8,346 bases of DNA from a bacterium. GTDB lineage: Bacteria; CG2-30-53-67; CG2-30-70-394. The notes beneath the pieces are model-generated. The model did no database searches. It saw only the letters and a list, made by a program, of their open reading frames with translations, and was not told the DNA's origin. Position numbers and translations under genes: made by a program. Shown here piece by piece: positions 1 through 5,715 of the stretch; the stretch's first letter is position 1; each line of letters starts with the position of its first letter. The stretch covers positions 1 to 8,346 of the forward strand of contig JAJRSX010000136.1 in NCBI GenBank assembly GCA_024278555.1, given 5' to 3'.

Positions 1-103
1 GCGGACAGCGGACAGCGGACAGCGGACAGCGGACAGCGGACAGCGGACAGCGGACAGCGGACAGCGGACAGCGGACAGCGGACAGCGGACAGCGGACAGC
101 GGA
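1..103. repeat. Heptamer tandem repeat (GCGGACA)n
   Basis: Fourteen exact copies of the 7-nt unit GCGGACA fill positions 1-98, followed by a partial unit and a variant end (GCGGAAACAGCG). The array starts at the window edge, so its true length is unknown. No plausible coding frame crosses it, and a 7-nt period would make copy-number changes shift any frame. It is best read as an intergenic simple repeat prone to slippage and so variable in length between strains. The units are directly adjacent with no spacers, so it is not a CRISPR array. Confidence 0.97.
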
Positions 104-188
104 AACAGCGTCGCCTCTCAGCAAGCGAATCGGAGGCCGTGGCGCCACCGCAAGCCCCCCTCTCCACCGCCCCCCCGGCGCCTCTCCA

Positions 189-211
189 CTGAAAGCTGTT
201 CGCTGAAAGCT
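189..211. repeat. Short direct repeat CTGAAAGCT x2
   Basis: CTGAAAGCT occurs at 189-197 and again at 203-211, separated by GTTCG. It lies just past the stop codon of the tautomerase gene, in a 113-nt stretch (104-216) with no gene. That stretch also contains the 10-bp palindrome GTGGCGCCAC at 139-148. AGCTTTCAGC-type motifs of this kind are frequent intergenic filler in some GC-rich gammaproteobacteria (recollection, not checked). No function is assigned. Confidence 0.6.
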
Positions 212-216
212 ATCAA

Positions 217-396
217 CTACCCAAGCAGCTCCCCCCCCTTCGCCCAGTTCTCGCGCGGGACCTCCTCGATCACCACATAGGTCGCCTCGGGCGGCTTGCT
301 CGCCACCCGCTCCAAGGTAGCGGTGAACTCGCGAGCGATCTTCTCCTTCTGTTCGCGGGTGAGGGATCCGGCGACGCGCAGATGGCAGTACGGCAT
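217..396 (-). CDS. 4-oxalocrotonate tautomerase-like protein (59 aa)
   Basis: This is a small tautomerase-superfamily protein. These enzymes use an N-terminal proline, exposed when Met is removed, as a general base in keto-enol tautomerisation. The sequence begins MPYCHLRV, giving Pro1, and ends with the family pattern VPRENWAKGGELLG. Its length matches the usual 58-65 aa. Compared with classical 4-OT, numbering from Pro1, the two arginines that contact the dicarboxylate substrate (Arg11, Arg39) align with Leu11 and Tyr39, and Phe50 aligns with Trp50. It is therefore unlikely to be a 2-hydroxymuconate tautomerase proper, and the substrate is unknown. No aromatic meta-cleavage genes are nearby. 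The start is fixed by the Pro1 requirement and by an AAGGAG Shine-Dalgarno 5 nt upstream. Longer readings in this frame run antisense through ssrA and are rejected. It is divergent from ssrA. Confidence 0.9.
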   Translation of the reverse strand: MPYCHLRVAGSLTREQKEKIAREFTATLERVASKPPEATYVVIEEVPRENWAKGGELLG

Positions 397-401
397 GGTG
401 G

Positions 402-407
402 CTCCTT
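402..407 (-). promoter_or_regulatory. Ribosome binding site of the tautomerase gene
   Basis: CTCCTT on the plus strand is AAGGAG on the minus strand, with 5 nt to the ATG at 396. This perfect Shine-Dalgarno decides the start codon. It overlaps the candidate ssrA -35 box on the opposite strand. Confidence 0.85.
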
Positions 408-434
408 GTTTACGGGGAAGAGGATCACTAGATT
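406..434 (+). promoter_or_regulatory. Candidate sigma70 promoter of ssrA
   Basis: TTGTTT at 406-411 (4 of 6 matches to TTGACA) and TAGATT at 429-434 (4 of 6 to TATAAT) are separated by 17 nt. Transcription would begin near 440-443 and give a precursor with a leader of about 57-60 nt before the mature tmRNA end at 500. The leader is very GC-rich and holds the 12-nt palindrome GGGCGCGCGCCC at 451-462. No better promoter was found between the tautomerase start and ssrA. The predicted start coincides with the left edge of the 77-bp repeat. Confidence 0.45.
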
Positions 435-442
435 GGAGTTGT

Positions 443-519
443 ACCGTAGCGGGCGCGCGCCCCACCACCCTGTCCTGGGGCCGGCCGCCGAACCGACACG
501 GGGGTGAAATGGATTCGAC
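443..519 (+). repeat. 77-bp direct repeat, copy 1 (ssrA leader and 5' end)
   Basis: These 77 bp match 4181-4257 at 72 positions in the same orientation, 3738 bp apart and without gaps. Copy 1 covers about 57 nt of ssrA leader and the first 20 nt of mature tmRNA. It is the functional parent, because the intact ssrA continues from it. Similarity stops abruptly on both sides. Confidence 0.93.
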
Positions 520-846
520 GGGGATCAGAAGCCTGTGGTGCATGTCGAGGTCCGGCGGCCTCGTTAAACAGCCGGAAAACACAACAGCCGAGCCTGAGCT
601 CGCACTCGCGGCGTAGAACCCGCGACGTCCCCACCCGCTGGTACCTACGGCACGGGTGATGGATGTCAGAAACCGTAGGATGCAGTCCGCGGACGCCCCG
701 ACGCGGACCCAAGCCAAGGGGCTCCGGGCCACGCCATTGCCCCGTCTGTGGGACCGGCGCGGCCGACAACAAACGCAGACTACACATGTAGTGCCACAGT
801 AGCGGAAGGTTTCCGGACGCGGGTTCGAGTCCCGCCACCTCCACCA
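500..846 (+). ncRNA. ssrA: Transfer-messenger RNA (tmRNA, 10Sa RNA)
   Basis: tmRNA rescues ribosomes stalled on mRNAs without stop codons. It enters as an alanyl-tRNA mimic with SmpB, then serves as the template for a degradation tag. The 5' end has the conserved block GAAATGGATTCGACGGGGAT. The 3' end has GGACGCGGGTTCGAGTCCCG followed by CCACCTCCACCA. The acceptor stem pairs 500-506 (GGGGGTG) with 836-842 (CACCTCC, one G-U), followed by ACCA at 843-846 with CCA encoded. The T arm is GCGGG/CCCGC (819-823 with 831-835) around the loop TTCGAGT. The length of 347 nt is normal for a one-piece tmRNA. The tag-coding part lies at 587-616, between the GTGCATGTCGAGG region and the pseudoknot domain. 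smpB is not in this window. The ends are supported by base pairing, so confidence is very high. Confidence 0.98.
587..616 (+). other. tmRNA tag-peptide reading frame (AEPELALAA)
   Basis: Placing the resume codon by alignment with Escherichia coli ssrA (16 nt from the shared GCCG block to GCA) puts it at GCC, 587-589. The frame reads A-E-P-E-L-A-L-A-A and ends at TAG 614-616. With the alanine carried by tmRNA the full tag would be AAEPELALAA. The C-terminal ALAA is the ClpXP/ClpAP recognition end. The first half departs from the common ANDENY/ANDDNY pattern that SspB binds in E. coli. The frame is also open upstream (TT, ENTT), so the resume codon is an inference. Confidence 0.8.
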
Positions 847-868
847 TTTTTTTGCTGCGCAAAAAAAA
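847..868 (+). terminator. T7-GC-TGC-GC-A8 palindrome after ssrA
   Basis: Directly after the CCA end of tmRNA comes a run of seven T, then GCTGCGC, then eight A. The two halves are complementary around a TGC loop. In the plus direction the U-run immediately follows the GC-rich T arm and acceptor stem, so transcription may stop here. On the minus strand the A8 is the U-tract for the hairpin at 874-887. A bidirectional terminator between the convergent ssrA and ATPase genes is the simplest reading. Confidence 0.55.
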
Positions 869-887
869 TTGATCACCCTACCGGGTG
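861..887 (-). terminator. Rho-independent terminator of the ATPase gene
   Basis: On the minus strand CACCC-GGTA-GGGTG (887-874) forms a 5-bp stem with a 4-nt loop. After ATCAA it is followed by eight T (868-861). It lies about 40 nt past the stop codon of the ATPase gene. The stem is short, so strength is uncertain, but position and U-tract fit. Confidence 0.6.
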
Positions 888-925
888 CACCTCAACATCT
901 TCTTTGACACCGACCCAGCTCGTAA

Positions 926-2287
926 CTACCCCAGCAGCGCCAGCGCCACCGGCAACGGCAGGGTCTCGGTCCCTTGAAGCCTGCCGGGGTGCTTCGAGCA
1001 GTTGAAAATCCGGGCGTTGGGGTACTTGGCGATCTGCTTGAGCTCCTTGGGCCGGAGCTGCTCGGTCCACTTCACCTCCACCGGCCAGAAGCGGCCCTGG
1101 TCCACATAGGCCACGTCCACCTCGCCCTCCGCCTTGATGTAGTAGGTGGGGTAGAGGCGCCGGTAGTGGGTGGCCACACACGCCTCGGCCAGGTGGCCCG
1201 CGGTGGCGGGATCGGCGACGGCGGGGAGGATCTGGTCCTCGAACGGTCGGCCGGCGGGATGCAGCCAGGCGCGAACGGCGTGAAAGATGAAGGGGTCGGT
1301 AAAGACCAGCTTCCGTGCCTTCTTCGGGGCGGCGGTGAGCTTGTCTTCCAGGAGGGCGGACTGGATGAACAGGGCATCCATGGAGGCGAGGAGCGCGGCG
1401 TAGTCGGCGACGGTCTTGGGGTGGTCGATGGAGAGGTCCCGGGCGAGGGCATTCCAGGAGACCTGGCTGCCGAGGCGGCGGATGACCGCGGTCAGGACCT
1501 CCCGCAGGTAGTGCTCCTGCCGGCCCCGTTTGAGCACGTCGCCGCGGATCCAGTCGGAGTAGGTATGGAGGGTGGCCTCGGAGATGCGCCCGGTGGCGGC
1601 GAGGTCGTTGATGGCGGTGAGATAGCCACCGTGGGCGAGGTAGCGGTCGAACTCCTCGAACAGGACCTCCACCACGGCCGGGGCCACCTCGGCGGGCGGT
1701 GCAGCCAGGGCGGTCCCGATCTCGCCGCCGCGCTTCAGATCTACGGCCTCGCGAAAGGAGAGCGGGTAGAGATGGAAGTCCACCGCCGCCGCCGTGCCCC
1801 GGCGACCCGGCAACCGCATGCGGGCCTCCTGGATGAGCACCAGGTCGGAGCCGGTGAGCACCAGCACGCACTGCTCCAAAAAGCCCGCGTCGGCGGCGTA
1901 CTTCACCGCCTTGTCCCAGTCGCGGATGTAGCTCACCTCGTCGACCAGCAAGTAGGTCCGCCCGCGCGGCATCTCCTCGATCTGGCTCTGTAATAGGTAG
2001 AGGAGGGCGTGATGGTCGTCGATCAGCTCGCCTGAAAAAAAGCCGATGGCCGCGGGCGCCACGCCACGGTCCAGCAGCTCGCCCATCCACTGCTTGAGCA
2101 GGGTGGTCTTGCCCACCTGGCGCCCTCCCCCCACGGTGTAGATGCCCGGCAGGTCGGGAAGCCGGTCGAGGAGGGACGGACGATGGATGTAGGTCTGCCG
2201 GGCCAACAGACGGAGCTGCGGATCCCGCTCCGCGAAGCGTTGGGGCTCTTCGAGGTGGGCGTTGTGCGGCAGGAATCGGGGGTCCAT
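926..2287 (-). CDS. AAA_14/DUF4143-type stand-alone ATPase (453 aa)
   Basis: This is a cytoplasmic P-loop ATPase of the AAA_14 plus DUF4143 type. The family is widespread in bacteria and archaea, often scattered singly, and its cellular role is not established. Walker A is GGGRQVGKTT (residues 53-62, Lys60). Walker B is TYLLVDEV (111-118, Asp116, Glu117). LTGSD at 144-148 is a sensor-1-like strand. The middle (about 250-340) is helical and winged-helix-like, as in DUF4143. The C-terminus has EVDVAYVDQGRFWPVEVKW (389-407), resembling the core of a restriction-endonuclease-like fold with Asp391, Glu404 and Lys406. Length is typical for the family (about 400-480 aa). The ATG has AAAGG about 8 nt upstream. 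No partner gene is adjacent: ssrA converges on it, and a gene-poor region and a pseudogene lie upstream. It appears intact, and a laterally acquired single gene is a reasonable inference. Confidence 0.9.
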   Translation of the reverse strand: MDPRFLPHNAHLEEPQRFAERDPQLRLLARQTYIHRPSLLDRLPDLPGIYTVGGGRQVGKTTLLKQWMGELLDRGVAPAAIGFFSGELIDDHHALLYLLQSQIEEMPRGRTYLLVDEVSYIRDWDKAVKYAADAGFLEQCVLVLTGSDLVLIQEARMRLPGRRGTAAAVDFHLYPLSFREAVDLKRGGEIGTALAAPPAEVAPAVVEVLFEEFDRYLAHGGYLTAINDLAATGRISEATLHTYSDWIRGDVLKRGRQEHYLREVLTAVIRRLGSQVSWNALARDLSIDHPKTVADYAALLASMDALFIQSALLEDKLTAAPKKARKLVFTDPFIFHAVRAWLHPAGRPFEDQILPAVADPATAGHLAEACVATHYRRLYPTYYIKAEGEVDVAYVDQGRFWPVEVKWTEQLRPKELKQIAKYPNARIFNCSKHPGRLQGTETLPLPVALALLG

Positions 2288-2608
2288 GGGCCGCCTTTAT
2301 ATTTGGATACTGGTTACTGACTAAATTTGAGCACTCACCGTTGTCAATTCATCGACAATGGAGCCTCGGTTCACTACGGCCCCCAGGCCACCCCCTTCGT
2401 GCCGGCGCCCAGCGCCCTTCGGGGGACTTCGTGGATCAATCCGCAACCGTAGCCACCTGTCCCACTGATCGGCCCAGCCCTTACGAGCCTCGTCGCGCCA
2501 CGCCTGGGATCTCTCGCGCGTCCGGATCCCGCACCGATTGGCAGACCTGAGATGGTGTGGGGCGCCTGTCGAACTGTGCATGACCGCGCTCTCGATCCCC
2601 GGGCGGGC
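2288..2608. other. Gene-free stretch upstream of the ATPase gene
   Basis: There is no convincing coding region in these 321 nt. Positions 2288-2360 hold the AT-rich promoter patch. The rest (2360-2608) is GC-rich, and its small open frames (69-90 codons) have low-complexity, Arg/Pro-rich translations resembling nothing I know. It separates the 3' end of the pseudogene from the ATPase promoter. It could be remnant coding sequence too eroded to recognise. Confidence 0.5.
2320..2347 (-). promoter_or_regulatory. Candidate promoter of the ATPase gene with overlapping inverted repeat
   Basis: On the minus strand TTGACA (2347-2342, perfect -35) is followed after 16 nt by TTTAGT (2325-2320, 4 of 6 to TATAAT). 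This would give a leader of about 25-30 nt before the ATG at 2287. The -35 box overlaps the inverted repeat TTGTC-8 nt-GACAA at 2341-2358, a possible operator. The area is the most AT-rich patch in the left half of the window. Confidence 0.5.
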
Positions 2609-3832
2609 TCACTCCGACCCCAGCTCCCTTCCGAGGACCCGGCTGACGAAGTGGTCGCCGCCGGGGGGCTCGTGGGCGACGAGGGTGCGGATGCGCGCCT
2701 TCGTCGCCGCCACACAGCCGGCGTTGGTGGCGGCCTGCAGGGTGTATGTAGGCGTCGTGCACGTCGCTGCTGGTGATGTCGTAGCCGTACCCCTCGACGA
2801 GCCAGCGTAGGGCGGTGATGCCGGCATCGAGGGCGAAGGCGGGATTGCTCTCGGCGAAGTCGCGCGCCGCCCGGGTGAGGGTCTGGGGGCTGCCGGGGGT
2901 GTGGTTGGCGAGGGCGATCGCCGCATCGAAGAGCTTCGCCGCCGAGGCGGCGGCGAACCAATTGCCCTCCTCCCCCGGGGTCTGGGCGACGAGGTCGGTG
3001 AGGATCTCGGTGCCCTCCTTGTCCGGCTACTTGCGCGCCACGGCGCGGAACCAGGCGAGATAGGTGTTCGCTTGGTTGGCGCGCAGGCCGTAGCGGCGGT
3101 ACGCCTCGTCGGTGCGGCCGTCGGCAAGGAGGACCTCCTCGCACACCCGGGCGACGGCGTTGCTCCCCAGGTAGGGCTCCTCGCCCTCCTCGGCGTAGCG
3201 GATCGCCGCGTCGACCTCACCCATGGCCGCGAGGGCCTTCACCCCGTACCGGCGGTAGCTCCAGAAGGGACGCCGTTCCCTGGCGAGGAGGTCGAGGATC
3301 TCCTGCTCGCGGCCGGCCGCGAGCAGGGCGCTCAGGCAGTTGGGCGCACCGTGGAAGAAGGCGCCGGGAGGCGCCTCCGCCTGCCACACCTGCCGGCAAC
3401 CAGGCAGGAGCCGGTCGGCCCACTGGGAGGCGACCTCCGGCGACGCGCACAGCTCCCCCAGCGGTCGCCGAGGGCCTCGATGTAGGGGATCTCGTCCTCC
3501 TCATACGCCTGCCAGAGCCGCTCGAGCCAGGCGTCACGCTGCTCGCGCGTTGCCGGCGCCGCGGCGATGATGGGCACCAGCGCCGCGATGGCCCGGTTGA
3601 CCGCGGTGCCGATCGCCCCCGAGGAGCTGTCGACCAGCTCCAGCGCCGTTGAGAGCCGCTCGAGCAGGAGGACCGCCCCCTCGGCGGCGACCTCGGGCTC
3701 CTTGCGCGCCACCCGCTTGATCTCCGAGACCGCCTCGCGGATCCGGGTGATCGCCGGCTTCGAGCGCCAGCCGAAGGCACGGGCACGGAAGCGCCGCCGG
3801 AACTCCCACTGGTGGCTCCTGAGTTGCGTCAT
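2609..3832 (-). pseudogene. Broken gene for a helical-repeat-like protein (about 408 codons)
   Basis: One protein can be followed across two reading frames and an amber codon. Segment A runs from the ATG at 3832 (MTQLRSHQWEFRRR) to EALGDRWG near 3460. A one-base loss in the C-run at 3455-3459 moves reading to segment B (ELCASPEVASQWADRLLPG... to FRAVARK). B ends at TAG 3027-3029, where the flanking frame suggests an original Tyr codon (K-stop-PDKEG). Segment C continues in the same frame (TEILTDLVAQTPGEEGNWFA ... YGYDITSSDVHDAY). Near 2745 an extra base restores the first frame, giving segment D (TLQAATNAGCVAATKARIRT ... LGRELGSE) and TGA at 2609. The translation is rich in paired helices (VKALAAMGEVDAAIRYAEEG, VDEAYRRYGLRAN), as in TPR/HEAT-like proteins. 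I recall similar unnamed proteobacterial proteins but cannot name a function. An AAGGAG at 3841-3846 sits 8 nt before the ATG. Sequencing error could explain the two indels but less easily the amber codon. Confidence 0.82.
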
Positions 3833-4180
3833 CGCCAGCGCTCCTTCGGGGGCAGATCGAGAAGGGGAATGGGCGGCGTCGACCCTACCTGGACCACCCG
3901 GCCGGGGAAAGGTACGGCTCCCGCGTGCGCGGCGACCCGTGGACAGGGGAGGACGAAGAGCGGGTGATGCCCTCTCCTCGCGCGGCGGCGCCGAGACGCG
4001 GAGGGGGAGATCGGCGATGCGCCGCCGGACCAGCGGCATGGAGGTAGGAGCGGGCTCCTGCCCGCGATACCGTCGGCCCCATGGCACGGCGACGCAGCCC
4101 GGGGAGGCAGATTGCGGCACGGGTGGTCCACGAGGCCCTGGCCCAGCGCGGAGTGAGGCAACCGTAGCCTCGGGGTCAGA
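3833..4180. other. Gene-free stretch between the pseudogene and repeat copy 2
   Basis: I see no gene in these 348 nt. They hold the AAGGAG ribosome binding site of the pseudogene (minus strand, 3841-3846) and a REP-like hairpin at 4044-4069. The remaining GC-rich sequence has open frames on both strands only because stops are rare. No clear promoter for the pseudogene was seen. Confidence 0.5.
4044..4069. repeat. REP-like palindromic element
   Basis: The sequence GTAGGAGCGGGC at 4044-4055 is followed by TCCT and GCCCGCGATA. GCGGGC (4050-4055) and GCCCGC (4060-4065) form a 6-bp stem with a 4-nt loop, preceded by the GTAGGA head. This matches the layout of Pseudomonas-type REP elements, which are mobilised in trans by RAYT (TnpA_REP) transposases. 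Only one unit is present, with no inverted partner, and no RAYT gene is in the window. Confidence 0.7.
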
Positions 4181-4257
4181 ACCGCAGCGGCCGCGCGCCC
4201 CACCACCCTGTCCCGGGGCCGACCGCCGAACCGACACGGGGGTGAAATGGAATCGAC
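4181..4257 (+). repeat. 77-bp direct repeat, copy 2 (ssrA 5' fragment)
   Basis: This copy repeats 443-519 with five substitutions and no gaps. It contains the equivalent of the tmRNA start (GGGGGTGAAATGGAATCGAC), in which the near-invariant GGATTCGAC has become GGAATCGAC. Beyond 4257 nothing resembles tmRNA: there is no tag frame, pseudoknots or 3' tRNA half. It is therefore a partial, non-functional ssrA duplicate. The segment upstream of 4181 does not match the ssrA promoter. The end can form a weak hairpin (GTGAA 4242-4246 with TTCAC 4258-4262). It lies 53 nt past the stop of the TPR lipoprotein gene and would be transcribed antisense by read-through from it. Confidence 0.92.
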
Positions 4258-4310
4258 TTCACTGAAACTCTTCGTTGTCTTGTGCCTCTCGCGGTTTATC
4301 ACGATCGACA

Positions 4311-5651
4311 TTATTCGACGGGCTTGGCGATGCGCGCCAGGATGCGTTCCACGTAGGGGCGCTCCACCGCGTCGGGGGCCATCTTGAGGTAGGCGTGGAA
4401 GGCGTCGAGGGCGTGGGGGTAGTCGCCCTTGAGGGTGTAGCTGAGGCCGAGGTTGTAGTACGCCTTGGCGGTCTCCGGGTGGTCCTCCAGGAGCCGCTGG
4501 AGCTCACGGATGGCGGCGTCGTAGGCACCCATGTCGTGGTAGGTGACCGCCAGGTTCATGCGCGCAAAGAGGTGGTCGGGCTCGCGGGTCAGGGCCCGCT
4601 GGAACCACTGGACCGCGGTCTCGTACTCCTTGGCGGCAAAGTAGGTGTAGCCGAGGTTGTTCATCGCCCAGGCGTGGTCCGGGGCGAGTTCCAGGGTCTT
4701 GCGGTAGAGGGCGCGCGCCCGGTCGAGCTGCATGGTGGCGAAGTAGGCGTTGCCAAGGTCGTTGTAGACCTCCGGGTCGGTGGGATCGAGCTGCGCCGCC
4801 CGCTGATAGGCGTCGATCGCCTCTTCGTAGTGGCCGGCGCGGGCGAGGGCGGTGCCGCGCGCCATCCAGGTGGGCGCCCCGTCCGCCGGCGACACCACCG
4901 AGGGGGGCACCGCCGGCGGTCGCGCCGCCTCCTCTGGCGGGGGCGTGCGCCTAGGCGGATCGACCGCCCCGTCGCCGTAGCTGGAGGCGATCAGCGACCG
5001 GCGTGCGGCCGACACCGGGCGGTCGGCCGCCGGGTCCGGGCGGCCGTGGGCGGGCGGCAAATCGACCCGGGTGCGCGGCGGCTCGGAGGCCGGGTGGAGG
5101 TGGGCGAGGAGGTCGTGGTCGCCCTCCTCGGGGAAGACGATCTCGTGGGTCGGCGGCCCCAGCGCCGCCACTACCCGCTCTTTACGCGCCACCGCCGCGG
5201 TCTGCGGTCGCAACCGAGCGAGCTGCACCGGGTCGAGCTTCACCACCCGGCGGAAGGCGGCGAGGGCCTTTTCCCCTTCCCCGGCGCCGCGATACGCCTG
5301 CCAGAGGCCGTTTTCGGTGGCCGCGTCGTCGGGGCGCAGGCGTGCGGCGACCTCCAGCTCGCGGATCGCCTCGCGGTAGTGGCCGAGGCGCAGGGCCGCC
5401 TGGCCGGCGTAGTGGTGCAGGGCGAAGGAGTCACCGCCCGCGGCGAGCGCCGCGTGGAAGGCCTCGGCCGCCTCCCGCCAGCGCGCCTCGCGGAAGGCGG
5501 TGAGGCCGCGGTCGAAATGGCTCTCCCACGCCGGTTGGCGGTGGGGCAACAGGCCGTCGAGCCGCGGCAGCGCGACGCCCGCGCCGTGGGTCGGGGCGCA
5601 CGCCGGTAGCACGAGCACACAGATCAGCAAAAAGAAGGGGATACGGGTCAT
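4311..5651 (-). CDS. TPR-repeat lipoprotein (446 aa)
   Basis: This is probably an envelope lipoprotein built from tetratricopeptide repeats, which act as protein-docking scaffolds. The N-terminus MTRIPFFLLICVLVLPAC is a lipoprotein signal peptide with lipobox LPAC, so Cys18 would be lipidated. About three TPR-like helix pairs occupy residues 41-142 (for example HYREAIRELEVAARLRPDD). A Pro/Arg/Ala-rich, probably disordered linker spans about 143-258. Five regular TPRs cover 260-428 (for example YNDLGNAYFATMQLDRARAL, YYNLGLSYTLKGDYPHALDA). The linker splits the protein into two TPR domains. The ATG is chosen because the signal peptide starts there; no good Shine-Dalgarno is visible. It is divergent from the thioredoxin-like gene with only 64 nt between starts. 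No particular complex (pilus, secretion, outer-membrane assembly) is indicated by the neighbours. Confidence 0.88.
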   Translation of the reverse strand: MTRIPFFLLICVLVLPACAPTHGAGVALPRLDGLLPHRQPAWESHFDRGLTAFREARWREAAEAFHAALAAGGDSFALHHYAGQAALRLGHYREAIRELEVAARLRPDDAATENGLWQAYRGAGEGEKALAAFRRVVKLDPVQLARLRPQTAAVARKERVVAALGPPTHEIVFPEEGDHDLLAHLHPASEPPRTRVDLPPAHGRPDPAADRPVSAARRSLIASSYGDGAVDPPRRTPPPEEAARPPAVPPSVVSPADGAPTWMARGTALARAGHYEEAIDAYQRAAQLDPTDPEVYNDLGNAYFATMQLDRARALYRKTLELAPDHAWAMNNLGYTYFAAKEYETAVQWFQRALTREPDHLFARMNLAVTYHDMGAYDAAIRELQRLLEDHPETAKAYYNLGLSYTLKGDYPHALDAFHAYLKMAPDAVERPYVERILARIAKPVE

Positions 5652-5715
5652 GGTGGGACGTCACCGACAAGCGGAGGTGCACGGTCGAACGCGCTTGGGG
5701 CAAGATAGGCCCTGC

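Noticed and set aside
1-103. CRISPR array
   Set aside because: The units are 7 nt and directly adjacent, with no spacers.
296-616. Plus-strand open frame of 106 codons ending ELALAA
   Set aside because: It only exists because the tmRNA tag frame is open upstream. Its end is the tag and its start runs antisense to the tautomerase gene.
428-876. Minus-strand open frames extending upstream of the tautomerase start or covering ssrA
   Set aside because: They are antisense to tmRNA. The tautomerase requires the Met-Pro start at 396, which has its own ribosome site.
873-2090. 405-codon minus-strand frame overlapping the ATPase gene
   Set aside because: It is a Arg/Pro/Gly-rich shadow of the ATPase gene in another frame with no domain.
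443-4257. Standard ssrA-targeted genomic island
   Set aside because: Such islands duplicate the tmRNA 3' end and carry a tyrosine integrase. Here the 5' end is duplicated and no integrase is present.
4181-4257. Second functional tmRNA or one half of a two-piece tmRNA
   Set aside because: Only 20 nt of mature tmRNA are present, the conserved GGATTCGAC is mutated, and the full one-piece ssrA is intact elsewhere.
4275-5609. 444-codon plus-strand frame
   Set aside because: It is antisense to the TPR lipoprotein gene, which has clear repeats and a lipobox.
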